The notes below the pieces were generated by a model. The model was not told the DNA's origin, searched no databases, and was given only the letters and a program-made list of their open reading frames with translations. Source: Ashinkailepas kermadecensis (taxonomy: Eukaryota; Arthropoda; Thecostraca; Neolepadidae). Taken from it: DNA of 64,000 nt. Below are positions 33,051 through 45,424 of this stretch, in pieces; positions within the stretch are counted from its first letter, which is position 1; each line of letters opens with the position of its first letter. The stretch is from contig JAOTOM010005095.1 in the NCBI GenBank assembly GCA_034440615.1, positions 313,501 through 377,500 of the forward strand, written 5' to 3'. Position numbers and translations under genes: made by a program.

Positions 33051-33695
33051 ATAAACTGATGCCGTTACAAACAAGAGTAATGTTATTCGCTAAAGGTGAT
33101 GAATTCGTTGAATGGTGAAGGCGAATCGTAAAACCCTTTGAAAGTACGAACCCTGTCATTAAAAATTCGGCATGCTAAAACGCAGAGGCATATATGTCTA
33201 TCCAAGGCATAGAAACGTCCAAGGCAGAATATACTAATCCATTGCAAACGCAAAGCTTAAATGCCAACTATTAAGCATAAGCGTATATTTAGCAGACTAT
33301 CCACTTCATAGCTAAATTATTGAGTGAACCTCTTGCAACCTTACATGCCACCATACTTCACCCACATTTTCAATTACATTTCTGAACAAAAGAGCTGCTG
33401 TCTCTCTACTCTTCTTTTTCTTGGACCTTAATTATGGAATTATATCATGACACAAAATTGTACACTTGTAGACATCCAAATTTCAGTTCAAAAGTCCATT
33501 AAAATCATTTGCTTGATGAATACTAACCATGTAATGATACGACGTTCCCGCTATGACGTCTAATTTATCATATTTTTCCACCTTGATCCGGTCCATCGCT
33601 TTTTTACATCCGGCATCAAGCTTGCGCTTAGTCGGATGGGTATGCAGAGGACGTTTCACAAGACTTGAATGCGAATTACCAGACAATGTTCCGCC
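33051..33695. other. No gene seen
   Basis: AT-rich sequence with stops in all frames. No repeat was recognised. Confidence 0.4.
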
Positions 33696-34758
33696 CAGTT
33701 GCGTAGCCAGGATTTGGTCCGGGGGCGAACATCAGAAGAGACCCCCTACCTACTTATCCCCCTTTCCTAAACTCATCGGATTTTGTTCACTTTACTTTCA
33801 AAGGCACCCCCCACACACGCGCACACGTGCACACACACACACACGTGCACACAACATATATATGTATGTGTGTGTGTGTTTGTGTATGTATATGTATATC
33901 TTGGCAGGTTAAATACGCGGAACAATCGGGCACACCGCGTTGGAGCGACCTATGCGATACCTACAAGCAAGTTCCAACAGTCCGGTAATAACCAGAAAAA
34001 AAAACGTTTCACTGCCAACAACACCGTTTTAGCTCTCAGGGAACCTTCCCAGTCCTCTGCAGCCTTTCGGGTTAACAAGGGTATTCTAGCTATGAAACTA
34101 GACCTCAGTATTCCTCACAACCATCGGTAGCCCTTAGTGACTCTTTTCAGATCTCGGGGGGAGGGGGGCTGTTCGTCTTATCGGTACTCCTTGCAAGTTT
34201 CTTGAGCATCCCAGTCCAGTCCAGTCCTCTTTAGCGCTCAGTGACCATTTTCAATCGTCAGGGAGCCTTTCCAGCTGTTAGCGACCCTTTCCAGTGTTTG
34301 GCAGTCTTTCTAGCTTCAAGGGTGTTCTAGCCCTGAGACGGGCCCTGAGTATTCCTCACAACCATCGCTTGCCTTAGAGACTCTCCTTAGCTCTTCGGGG
34401 GCTCTGTTAGCCATCAAGGGCCCTCTCAAGCTGCAAGGGGCCGTTCCCAGGTATCGACAACTCTTTTTTTTTAGTTCCAAGCACATTCTATGCTCTGATG
34501 TTGGTCTTCAGTATTCCTCACCAGAGGCGCAGTCAAGACTTCCTTAAGTGGGTCCGACTCCCCGCCCCTCTCCCAAAAAAATGACGAAACAGAGAAGACT
34601 TTCGGGGCGCGGAGCGCGCCGGTTATTTGTCTTCCTCGGTTATATATCTGCCCGCATGCCTTGAGGGCCCCTTGTGGCCCCGTGAGGGCGGTCGCCTAAA
34701 CGGCTCCATCGGTCTCGCCAGGCGGCGAGTACCCATTCACCCTTTGGATACGCCACTG
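33696..34758. mobile_element. Possible DNA element with CAGTKGCGTA termini, periodic interior
   Basis: CAGTTGCGTAGCCA at 33696 is matched inversely by TGGATACGCCACTG ending at 34758 (12 of 14 positions). The interior from 34030 to 34540 is a degenerate repeat of TCTCAGGGACCCTTTCCAG-like blocks with a larger unit marked by CAGTATTCCTCACAACCATC at about 34108 and 34349 and a partial one at 34507. Flanking 8-mers differ, so transposition as a unit is not proven. Confidence 0.35.
33805..33900. repeat. Alternating CA/TG tract
   Basis: ACACGCGCACACGTGCACAC-type sequence passes through ATATATATGTATG into TGTGTGTGTG, giving nearly 90 bp of alternating purine-pyrimidine in inverted orientation. Confidence 0.85.
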
Positions 34759-34817
34759 CTTTTAGCAGCCTGGGCCCCTCCATGCGCTTAGAGGCCCTTT
34801 ACGTACCACCGGAAACT

Positions 34818-34901
34818 CTCCACCTTTGCCATGGGCGCTATATGACCAACGCAGTCGATGCGCCCCTAAACCCAAATATCCAACCAACCTCCACTTTTGC
34901 C
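34818..34901 (+). mobile_element. Hairpin-only LINE/SINE insertion D with 13-bp target duplication
   Basis: CTCCACCTTTGCC (34818-34830) and CTCCACTTTTGCC (34889-34901) match at 12 of 13 positions around a 58-bp insert (34831-34888). The insert is AT, stem GGGCGC (34833-34838), 21-nt loop, stem GCGCCC (34860-34865), tail CTAAACCCAAATATCCAACC. It is the same unit as insertions A, B and F. Confidence 0.82.
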
Positions 34902-35089
34902 GGGATCGTATCCGTAGATCGGGGCCTCTTCATCAACGTGAAGCCCGCTGTCAGCTCTGAGCCCTTCTCCATCAGCGTGAGCCAAAACCGATCCAATGGC
35001 CCTGTACGTCCGGCTCGGGCCTCCCCCGTCGGCTCGGGGGCCTTCTTTCACGGCTCAGGAAGCTTCTCGTACGGCCGGAGGCCTCGTAC

Positions 35090-35600
35090 TCTCTTTCAAC
35101 AGATGGAACCTTCTCGATCACGCTCGATCAACAAACTTCGATCCATAAAACCAGTTCTGGCACCGTGGACGTCCTCACTGAAAAAATGTAGGCGAGAAGA
35201 GGTGATTCTGGCACGCCTGCGAATAGGGCACGCGTATGCAACGCACGATTACCTTCTGAGGAGGAAGGCGAGGCAACGCTGTTTCCGGTGTTGTTCACCT
35301 ATGACAGTTCGACACATACTGTTTTCTTGCCCGAGCTTCACGATGGAACGAAGGCGTCGCTTCGGTTCCAGTTTTGATGAATTGTCGTACTGCGATGTTT
35401 TAGCTGACAATTCGAAGTTCGTCCAGACAGGTCAACTCTATCGATATATATCGGCTGCTCAGTTGCACGTAATATATCCATTCCAAAAATAGGTACATGC
35501 CGCTAAGCGGAATGCTGTGAAAAGAGAGATATGGGCGCTACATAACCAGTAGCAGTTGATGCGCCCCTAAGCATCAATCAATCAAATTGTGCGGCTTCAT
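35090..35600 (+). pseudogene. 5'-truncated LINE copy E (C-terminal zinc-finger region and hairpin 3' end)
   Basis: The open frame to the stop at 35492 reads INKLRSIKPVLAPWTSSLKK, RREEVILARLRIGHAYATHDYLL, then CFRCCSPMTVRHILFSC (a C-x2-C-x7-H-x4-C finger) and PSFTMERRRRFGSSF. This is the C-terminal tail that follows RNase H in I/Jockey-like LINEs, and it is homologous to copy C at 21336. Forty bases after the stop come the hairpin GGGCGC (35533-35538), 22-nt loop, GCGCCC (35561-35566), and an ATCA microsatellite tail ending near 35585. The frame extends upstream to 34782, across insertion D, into unrelated sequence. Target duplication was not found. Confidence 0.8.
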
Positions 35601-36069
35601 CCCCCTCGGTCTACCCAGGGACCTTCATGCCGTCTTTGGACCCTCTCCGACAGATCAGGGTTCTCCAGCAGCTGGGGGTCCTCTTAGTCGGCACAGGGCC
35701 CTCCTTAGCAATCCAGGACCACAGCAAAACAGAGCACATCTAACAATAGTAATGACTTGGTAAGGCCACGTATTGGGGCAGTGGACATATCATGATCTTG
35801 ACCTTCGTATAATTTCTATGATCGTTAATACATCACGCATGGACAAACAAGGCGCGGATTATTACATATGAGGGCGAAGGAATCGCTAAAGCACTGCCAG
35901 TCGATAGTAAATTGACGGTTTAGTCGTCTTTGTCCAGACATTACCTCAGGAATGACGGCATAACTCCGTAACCTGACATACATACTTACATACTTGATTT
36001 TTTTAAAAGAGTAAAATAGGCTGTTGTAAATGTCATGAAAATAACTCGTTGTGCGCCAGCGGAAGACTC
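35601..36069. other. No gene; short GGGACC-type degenerate repeats at the left
   Basis: 35600-35720 resembles the interior of 34030-34540 (CCCAGGGACC, AGGGCCCTCCTTAGC), suggesting that the LINE inserted into that repeat. The remainder is AT-rich with nothing recognised. Confidence 0.4.
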
Positions 36070-36084
36070 TGACAACTTTGGGTA

Positions 36085-36388
36085 GGGGTTGCATCAATCC
36101 CTCATGTGTTGGCGAGGGTTAGCAACGTTCTGCTCTACTCAGAGATACACAATCCCCTCGCCATGTGCTGGCGAGGATTAACATCTTTCTGCTCTACTCA
36201 GAGATACACAATCCCCCCCCCCCCATGTGTTTGCGAGGGTTAACAACTTTCTGCTCTACTCAGAGATACCCCAATCCTCTCCTCATGTGTTGGGGAGGGT
36301 TAACAACTTTCTGCTCTACTCAGGGATACACAATTCCCTCCCCATGTGTTGGCGAGGGTTAACAACTTTCTGCTCTATTCAGAGATGT
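36085..36388. repeat. Tandem repeat of 59-62 bp, 5 copies
   Basis: TTCTGCTCTACTCAGAGATA occurs at 36128, 36187, 36249, 36309 and (one change) 36368. It is joined by CACAATCCCCTCCCCATGTG and TTGGCGAGGGTTAACAAC. Length differences come from a C-run. Confidence 0.95.
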
Positions 36389-38639
36389 GTAGGATGGGGA
36401 GGGGACATTAGCAAGCTTTGGCTGACACAGTTCTTGGAATTGTGCGTATCATTACACCAGGACTTTGATGATATGTTACCTCGCCGAACAATGACAACAT
36501 TGTTCGACCTTCATAAACGGTTTTGTCTTCGCACCAAGTGTCTAGACAAAGTCGCCATAAATCCTCCCAGTAAAAATAGCCTATGTGTACTGCTGAAAAG
36601 TGTGCAAGGAAGATAATCGTATGGTGCTAATTTATTTTCAACTATATTGAACAGTGTCAATAGGTCAGTATTAAAATAATGGCTTTTTGTTAGGTGTGAG
36701 ATGTCGAAACGAGTACTGTAGGATGTCGAAATTCGCTATGGAGATGATGTCCCGTAACATGACTTATAATTTCTTCAAATACAATTTTGATTGAAGAGGA
36801 TACTCACCTTTTTCCTTTGTTTTGAGATACCTAATTTAGAGGTAACTATTTTAGCGATAATGATACAAAATACATATCATTATCAACTGATATTGTATAA
36901 GAGACCACATCATAGGTAGCCCTCTTGCCTGGAATTGTGCTAAGAGATGTTCGTGCATCACAATCCGCAATGGTAGGTATCAGCATGATACGTATCAGCA
37001 AGATACTGTTAGAAATTTGATATGGAGACCTCATAGCGACTCATCACGAAGCACGATGTCGATTCTCCTTTGGGAGGGATGTCAATTCAGCGTTCAGAAA
37101 GTGGTATATTCCACCCTATTTCACGAATAATTTATGGCTGCAATAGGCAGTATGGACGTTGGAGCAGCAGATACTATCATACATCAAACATTGCTCCGGA
37201 TCCCTAACCAGGAACACTACGGACGTGACATGAACAGAACCGAGCTAAGATACCGACTTTCCCACGCTTTTCCCGAACGCCACTGTGCCGTAAACAGTGC
37301 CGTCTGCGGTCGACAGTGGTGAAAGACTAAAGTGAAACCAAGCTGAAGCACGCGGTGAGACCAACCTGAATGCTCCGAAGATGCTTCCTGCAAATCGCGT
37401 CTAGAGTTGCTCTTCTGCTTGATTTTCCTCTCGTTGCTACATGGGCCTATTTGACCATTGCGATTGTGGTGAATAACAAGTATGGTGTGATTTCGTAGTA
37501 ATTTCTGTCTCCAAAGTTTAAATTTAGCTTTAGCGCACGTTCACTGTTAAGTCATTGTCATTTGTTGTCCGTGACTTCCCTGGGCATACGCCGTTACTTA
37601 TGCCCTTGTATTATCACGATTATGTACCCATGGGGCGGGCAGACGAAGTTTAACTTGGCGTGTTTTTCCGTATCTCAAATTCTGACGTGATGGTTTTGCA
37701 TTTATCGTGTTTTGCAGTGGGATTTTCTACATATCAACCATCAGCCTAACTATGAATTTTTTAAACATAGATGGTGCTTACACAAATACAAGCGCATGCA
37801 ATAAGGCTTGCATGGTGTTGCTCAAGCGTTGAATAGTTCGAATGGTTTAACTTTGTGCATTCCATTTGTGACACCCTGTAAACCTTTAGACAGCATGGCA
37901 TATTAACCTTGGAGTTGCAGATCCTGATGAACACCTGATGTATCTTTTCACGAAATGCCAACTTCTGGATGGAGGCAACTTCTGGATGAATCATCATGGA
38001 TGGAGGCATAAGTTTGTGAATATGACAGATTGCAACCAATAATATAGATAAGTTTTCATGATGTAAATACGTTTATGCACATCAGGCGGGTGGCATGCTA
38101 CATGCAAATCGGCATCAAAGTACTGTCCACCCCTCGCTACTTAATATATTGTGATGTACGGATAATCACCTGTGATCCTATTGAAGCTCATCTCCGGACA
38201 CATTGTACTCTTAATGTTTTGAAAGAATTTTGCAGCATATACTACTTACCGAAGGCAAACTTTCCTTTCATACTTGAGTCTGAATACCATATCAGACAAA
38301 AACATAGGGAGTGAGTGACTTCTTTTAATCCTGACCTGGGATGACTTTTTATTACTTAAGCTGGTTCAGCTGGCCAGCGGGGTGGGAATAGTGGGGACGA
38401 GAGTATTGTCCCCAAACTTGAATTGTTTTGAGAGTTGTTCTATAACTTATAATTTGAGGAGAACAGTTTTAGCTTCAGCCCCCAAAAAGTTGAATAGAGG
38501 GTGCTGTGTTGTTTTTAGTTATTTCAAGGAATAAGTTGCAGACCCATCTCCGTGTTTGTGCTTTGGGGGAATATTTTATAATATTGATTATTTCAGTCAA
38601 ATGCATGCTCATGTTCTCTGATCACCATCCTGATCCTGA
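36389..38639. other. No gene seen
   Basis: 2.2 kb of mostly AT-rich sequence. Open frames under 95 codons show no domain. A small direct duplication of CTTCTGGATGRA lies near 37963-37990. No mobile-element hallmark was recognised. Confidence 0.4.
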
Positions 38640-38812
38640 GCCGCCACGACGCGGCGTCACAGCGGAAACGGCGCACAATGCGCCACGCCCACTGACGTGA
38701 CGTCACAGTGCAGACGGCGTCCATTGCGCCACGCCCACTGACGTGACGTCACAGTGCAGACGGCGTCCACTGCGCCACGCCCACTGACGTGATGTCACAG
38801 TGCAGACGGCTT
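38640..38812. repeat. 46-bp repeat with CRE motif, 3-4 copies
   Basis: GCGCCACGCCCACTGACGTG recurs at about 38680, 38726 and 38772 (period 46). Two full units carry CACTGACGTGACGTCACAGTG-like sequence, a palindromic CRE inside CACTG...CAGTG arms. In the last the CRE is TGATGTCA, the same variant seen in the 36-bp satellite. Confidence 0.9.
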
Positions 38813-39054
38813 CCTGACTGATTATGCTGACTTACTGTCTTGTCCTGCCCTGATTATGCTGACTTACTGAGATACAAATGTTTCATTGCTGCTTCACGCA
38901 GCAGAATAAGGTAATATATTATCCAACTGTATAATCTTCGGTGGTATGAACAAGGTTCACAAAATCCATTTGCATGTGCAAAAATTTTGTAAGACCCTGC
39001 CGAGTAGTTTTGTCATGGCTACGACTGAGTTTGTCGTTCGGCGGCCCTTCTTGG

Positions 39055-41455
39055 CGTGCAGCGGCACTGGTGTCAGCGGACGTTTCGGACCTTCTACCAG
39101 ACATGGCACCGCCCAGCACTGTACGGGGCGCTGCACTGGTGTCAGCTGATGTGGCGGACCTTCTACCAGACCTGGCACCGCCCAGCACTGTGCGGCGCTG
39201 CACTGGTGTCAGCTGATGTGGCGGACCTTCTACCAGACCTGGCATAGCCCAGCACTGTGCGGCGCTGCATTGGTGTCAGCTGATGTGGCGGACCTTCTAC
39301 CAGACATGGCACCGCCCAGCACTGTGCGGCGCTGCACTGGTGTCAGCTGATGTGGCGGACCTTCTACCAGACATGGCACCGCCCAGCACTGTGCGGCGCT
39401 GCACTGGTGTCAGCTGATGTGGCGGACCATCTACCAGACATGACACCGCCCAGCACTGTACGGGGCGCTGCACTGGTGTCAGCTGACGTTTCGGACCTTC
39501 TACCAGACATGGCACCGCCCAGCACTGTACGGCGCTGTACTGGTGTCAGCTGATGTGGCGGACCATCTACCAGACCTGGCACCGCCCAGCACTGTACGGG
39601 GCGCTGCACTGGTGTCAGCTGATGTGGCGGGCCATCTACCAGACATGGCACCGCCCAGCACTGTACGGGGCGCTGCACTGGTGTCAGCTGATGTGGCGGA
39701 CCTTCTACCAGACCTGGCACCGCCCAGCACTGTACGGGGCGCTGCACTGGTGTCAGCTGATGTGGCGGACCTTCTACCAGACCTGGCACCGCCCAGCACT
39801 GTGCGGGGCGCTGCACTGGTGTCAGCTGATGTGGCGGACCTTCTACCAGACATGGCACCGCCCAGCACTGTGCGGCGCTGCACTGGTGTCAGCGATGTGG
39901 CGGACCATCTACCAGACATGACACCGCCCAGCACTGTACGGGGCGCTGCACTGGTGTCAGCTGATGTGGCGGACCTTCTACCAGACATGGCACCGCCCAG
40001 CACTGTACGGGGCGCTGCACTGGTGTCAGCTGATGTGGCGGACCTTCTACCAGACATGGCACCGCCCAGCACTGTACGTGGCGCTGCACTGGTGTCAGCT
40101 GATGTGGCGGACCTTCTACCAGACCTGGCACCGCCCAGCACTGTACGGGGCGCTGCACTGGTGTCAGCTGATGTGGCGGACCTTCTACCAGACATGGCAC
40201 CGCCCAGCACTGTGCGGCGCTGCACTGGTGTCAGCTGATGTGGCGGACCATCTACCAGACATGGCACCGCCCAGCACTGTACGGGGCGCTGCACTGGTGT
40301 CAGCTGATGTGGCGGACCTTCTACCAGACCTGGCACCGCCCAGCACTGTGCGGCGCTGCACTGGTGTCAGCTGATGTGGCGGACCATCTACCAGACATGA
40401 CACCGCCCAGCACTGTACGGGGCGCTGCACTGGTGTCAGCTGATGTGGCGGACCTTCTACCAGACATGACACCGCCCAGCACTGTACGGGGCGCTGCACT
40501 GGTGTCAGCTGATGTGGCGGACCTTCTACCAGACCTGGCACCGCCCAGCACTGTACGGGGCGCTGCACTGGTGTCAGCTGATGTGGCGGACCATCTACCA
40601 GACCTGGCACCGCCCAGCACTGTACGGGGCGCTGCACTGGTGTCAGCTGATGTGGCGGACCTTCTACCAGACATGGCACCGCCCAGCACTGTGCGGCGCT
40701 GCACTGGTGTCAGCTGATGTGGCGGACCTTCTACCAGACATGGCACCGCCCAGCACTGTGCGGCGCTGCACTGGTGTCAGCTGATGTGGCGGACCTTCTA
40801 CCAGACCTGGCACCGCCCAGCACTGTACGGGGCGCTGCACTGGTGTCAGCTGATGTGGCGGACCATCTACCAGACATGGCACCGCCCAGCACTGTACGGG
40901 GCGCTGCACTGGTGTCAGCTGATGTGGCGGACCTTCTACCAGACATGGCACCGCCCAGCACTGTACGGGGCGCTGCACTGGTGTCAGCTGATGTGGCGGA
41001 CCTTCTACCAGACATGGCACCGCCCAGCACTGTGCGGCGCTGCACTGGTGTCAGCTGATGTGGCGGACCTTCTACCAGACATGGCACCGCCCAGCACTGT
41101 GCGGCGCTGCACTGGTGTCAGCTGATGTGGCGGACCTTCTACCAGACATGGCACCGCCCAGCACTGTGCGGGGCGCTGCACTGGTGTCAGCTGATGTGGC
41201 GGACCTTCTACCAGACATGGCACCGCCCAGCACTGTGCGGGCGCTGCACTGGTGTCAGCTGATGTGGCGGACCTTCTACCAGACATGACACCGCCCAGCA
41301 CTGTACGGCGCTGCATTGGTGTCAGCTGATGTGGCGGACCATCTACCAGACCTGGCACCGCCCAGCACTGTACGGGGCGCTGCACTGGTGTCAGCTGATG
41401 TGGCGGACCTTCTACCAGACCTGGCACCGCCCAGCACTGTGCGGGGCGCTACACT
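39055..41455. repeat. Satellite with 67/69-bp units, about 35 copies
   Basis: The unit runs from CAGCTGATGTGGCGGACC through TTCTACCAGACATGGCACC, GCCCAGCACTGT, to GCGCTGCACTGGTGT. Two length classes are interspersed: a 69-bp type with TGTACGGGGCGC and a 67-bp type with TGTGCGGCGC, plus a few hybrids (TGTGCGGGGCGC at about 39800, TGTACGGCGC at about 39528). Other variable sites are CTTCTA/CATCTA and ACATGG/ACCTGG/ACATGA. 69-bp units keep frames open and 67-bp units shift them, which explains the many overlapping open frames on both strands. None is a gene. Confidence 0.97.
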
Positions 41456-41507
41456 GGCCGAGCGGTGACAAATCGACCACACAGCCCAACCACTTCAGGA
41501 AACTGTG

Positions 41508-41600
41508 GCTAGAGACGGCGACAACGACAGAGGTGGCGACAACGACAGAGGTGGCGACGACGACAGCGACGGAGACGGCGGAAGTGACAGCGATGGCAAC
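41508..41600. repeat. 18-bp degenerate tandem repeat
   Basis: GGCGACAACGACAGAGGT repeats with decay (GGCGACGACGACAGCGAC and so on) directly after the satellite and before the GA tract. Confidence 0.7.
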
Positions 41601-41617
41601 AACGGTACAGACAGACA

Positions 41618-41761
<144 letters not shown>

Positions 41762-41924
41762 TCGCTCGGCACAGGGACATGCATCCAGAGCAGGACAACC
41801 GGGGAAACTTTAAACAAACAAGACAAATTCCATGCCTGGAAGCCGTCAAGTCAAGTGATGGATGCCGCTGTAATGCGGCGGGCTGGTGCCACGGCACGAC
41901 TGGCAGACTGACAGCACACCAGCG

Positions 41925-42000
41925 TGTGAACAAAGCCAGCACACCAGCCTGTGTACAGCACACCAACCTGTGTACAGCACACCAGCCCGCCCGTCTACAG
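41925..42000. repeat. 22-bp tandem repeat, about 3 copies
   Basis: CAGCACACCAGCCTGTGTA units repeat every 22 bp, with CAACCTG as a variant. Confidence 0.8.
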
Positions 42001-43608
42001 AGAACAGTGTAATATCGGACTGGTGCGCGGCCGCCGGTGCAGAGGCGAAAAAAGCCAACGACGCGCCGACGCACGTCGGTGACAGCTAAAGGGACACGGA
42101 AGACTACTGAGACAGCCAAAGGCTGCCATGTCTTTTTCTTTCCAAGCTTGAAAAACCTTTTTTTTGAAAATCAATCGTATCAGTCCATTTCTGGGCTAGT
42201 TTACATCAGAAGATGGCATATTTTATATAGTGGTAGCGTCCTCATGAGACAGCTGCTGGCTGAAAAAAAATATGCGGCACAGGTGGCGGCCTATGCCAAA
42301 TTCTCATAGACGTCGGCGGTATGCCGGTGAGGCAGCAAGTGAGCTGTCTCATGCGAGACATTTGTGGCGCGTTGAACCTTATTGAATGACCTTGCTGAAC
42401 GAAGTAGAATCGGGTCCTATGCGCAACATAAAGAGGGACAAGTTGAGGCACGGAGGGAAGCCCTTGCTCGTAAAGAATATGTCCTTCGGTGTTGGAGGAA
42501 AGTGGGAACGATGGTGCAGACCGGTGCCAAATGACGTTGTCAACGCATCATCAGGAGCAGGTAATTAATGTATTTTTTCGTGTGGTGATTCACTGAATAA
42601 TTCCATGCAAGCAAGGAATTTATTTTCTTGTGCTGGCTATGCCTGCTGACCAGGTTTACGTACTAAGGTAGGTAGGTAGGTGCCTACCTACCACAGGGTT
42701 CTGTTTGTGCTTTGTAATCCTAAATGTGGACAAGAAGTTGTGGAGTAATGAAATTTGTAGAGGGTGCTTTTCTTTCAGCCTGCGACATCTGAATCTCTGC
42801 TTGTGCTGTCCAGTGAGTTGAGCATTTTATTGCAGAGCTGTTAATTGTTAAACAATACCATTCAACCCCCAGATAAGAAGAATGAGATAATAATTTGCTG
42901 GAGAGGATGATGTTCTGGGTGCCAAAAATCTAGCAATAATAAACTTTTCATATTGTACCATGTCCACATTCCCAAGATACAAATTAGCTTCAACTTCTGG
43001 CAGCAGGCTGACTTTATTTGATGTGGATTTAATACATCTAGTTGTGCCACTGCAATTTTCAATGGTGTAATGTCAATAGGTATTACCATTCCAATTATGT
43101 ATATTCCTACTAAATCAGAATCTTTGTGTGCTGCTGTAACCACAAAAGGTATTGTGTATTGTTATCACATCCTTCACAACTGCATCATTGTTATTTGTTG
43201 CCAATTGGAATTCAGCAAAATTTGGCCATCCATAACACCTGGACAAATATGTCTACAATTTTAGATCAACTCGTATTCATGCTCTGACCCTTGAGCAAGC
43301 CAAGACAACATGGTAAATTTGTGCTTTGAATGTGTTTTTTTTTTAATTCGTGGACCTTATTGTTTTCAGTGCAATATTGTGAAGGTGACCAAGATGATGG
43401 GACCACCCATTTTCTGTGCAAATGCTTATTTTTCAGTTTAGAAGCAAAATAACACTAAAAAGAAGCTTTGAGTCTGCCAACAGTAAAAAAGTGAATGCTT
43501 AAAAAATATAAATAAAAATTTAAACATAACCTGACCTCCCCTTGAAGAAGAAAAAATCTCAAAAAGGAAACTAAAATATTTCAAACAATTTGTTTTCTTC
43601 AAATTACC
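42001..43608. other. No gene seen; small GGTAGG palindrome at 42666
   Basis: AT-rich sequence with short chance frames. TAGGTAGGTAGGTGCCTACC at 42669-42688 is a foldback tetranucleotide run like those at 17084 and 59678. Confidence 0.4.
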
Positions 43609-44080
43609 CAACTTATGAAAACTTAACACAACCTAATGAAACCTAACATAATATGCTTTGAAATAAAAACAATTTCCAATTTTATTTTCAGGATCTTGTT
43701 GATTTTTTTTCGCACTTCCAGCTTATGAAACCAAAACTAACCTAATCAAACTAGTATTATTGCAGTTTAAGGTAACCACAAGACAAGTTTTGCACACATT
43801 TTACTTCATAAGACATACAAAGGGGTTAGTTTTCATTAAGTTAGGTTAGGTTAGGCTTTTGATGTAAGTTATGCTTTTTTGGGGGAAAAATGGGCAATGT
43901 TAAAAAAATGTTGAAGTATTCTTTGTTCAAAAACAGTTTAGGCTGGGTTATGTTAGATTTGGTTAGGTTTTTTGCTTTTCAATTTTTTTCAGAAAGGAAT
44001 TGTTTGGAAATTATCCATTTCTTAACAGATAATTTGTATTGCATGGAAGGTTAGGCTAGGTTAGGTTATGTTACATATTT
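43609..44080. repeat. Degenerate telomere-like CCTAA / TTAGG clusters in inverted arrangement
   Basis: The left half (43628-43760) has CCTAAT/CCTAAC words (AACCTAATGAAACCTAACAT, AACTAACCTAATC). The right half (43835-44070) has the complement (AAGTTAGGTTAGGTTAGG, AGGTTAGGCTAGGTTAGG). The two halves flank about 70 bp without either. No long perfect array is present. The frames nearby are AT-rich and not coding. Confidence 0.6.
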
Positions 44081-44460
44081 TTTCTTTTGTTTTGAATGTT
44101 ACTTTGTATGCTATATTACAACAACTTTGTATGCTACTTACTTACTTACAACTTTGTATGCTATACTATGTATGCTATATGCCGCCTCCACCGGGGGCCC
44201 CAAAATAATATTTCGTGGATTTAATGGTGACAAAACTAACGATTCGAAACATACAAATTGCTACTCTCCAATTTCTAGCTGAAATATGTATCAACTGCAA
44301 TGAGGATCAAACATGCTTTTTCAACGCGGCAAAGCCAGCATGTGAGGCACTTGCTTTATTAACCATATATGCAAAGAATCTGAGACAGCTCACAGGTTCG
44401 TCGGTAACAGCTTCGGCATTTTTTTTTACCCCTGCGCCGGCGGCTCCACTGCACCTGCAG
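44081..44460. other. No gene supported
   Basis: Starts with three ACTTTGTATGCTA repeats (44101-44180). An open frame beginning at 44215 runs into the GC-rich repeat and shows no known domain. Confidence 0.4.
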
Positions 44461-44680
44461 CAGAGCGCGACACCGCGCCCACTCGACAGAGCGCGACCCG
44501 CCATCGCATCTGCAGCGGCTCGGCGGTGCTGCGCACCAGCTAAGCTGCCGGCCCGCTCGACCGAGCCTGACACCGCGCCCACTGGACAGAGCGCGACCCG
44601 CCATCCAATTTGCAGCGGCTCGGCGGCGCGGCGCACTAGCTAAGCTGCCTGCCCGGCCGACTGCGGCCGACACGCAGGTC
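44461..44680. repeat. 102-bp tandem duplication, GC-rich
   Basis: GACACCGCGCCCACTSGACA to CAGCTAAGCTGCC occurs at about 44469 and 44569 with about 10% difference. Confidence 0.85.
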
Positions 44681-44829
44681 CACCGGTCACGTCAGCGCCT
44701 GGCGGCGGGAGGCGGCGGCTGGCAGCCCGTCGTCAAGCGGTCCCGACCGACCCACTGCCGCTGCACCTGCCACCTGGTGGCTGTTCCTCCAGCTACGCGC
44801 AGGTGGACGGCTCGCTGGTGCCCGTGGCT

Positions 44830-45055
44830 GGGCCGTGGTAGGAGCTGTGGTCGGAACAAGTTCGGGCTGTGGCCGAGTATTAGTCGGGGCTGTGCTCGGG
44901 GTTGTCGTCGGGGCTGTGGTCGGCCTGTGGGTGGCCCGTGGTCGAGCTGTGGTCTGAGCTGTGATCGAAGATGCGGTCGGAGCCATGGTCACGTGGTCAC
45001 GCCGTGGTCGAGACCCTGGTTTGGGCCGCGGTCACGACTGCGGCCAGGGACGGGC
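44830..45055. repeat. Degenerate GCTGTGGTCGG repeat
   Basis: GGGCTGTGGTCGG and variants recur every 15-24 bp. Frames on both strands give Thr-Ala-Pro or Arg-Gly-rich products without meaning. Confidence 0.65.
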
Positions 45056-45057
45056 TC

Positions 45058-45343
<286 letters not shown>

Positions 45344-45424
45344 CAATTGTCGGCGGCTGTTGCGGGGCGGAGGCTGATGTTGTGGCACCGACCCAGATAT
45401 TGTCCGAGATGTAGCGACATAGGT

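Noticed and set aside
33696..34758. Complete hAT or similar transposon with CAGTKGCGTA ends
   Set aside because: Termini match inversely but the flanking 8-mers (GTTCCGCC and CTTTTAGC) differ, so it is kept only as a low-confidence element.
39055..41455. Many long open frames on both strands (up to 278 codons)
   Set aside because: All are produced by the 67/69-bp satellite. They overlap on both strands and translate the repeat in every frame.
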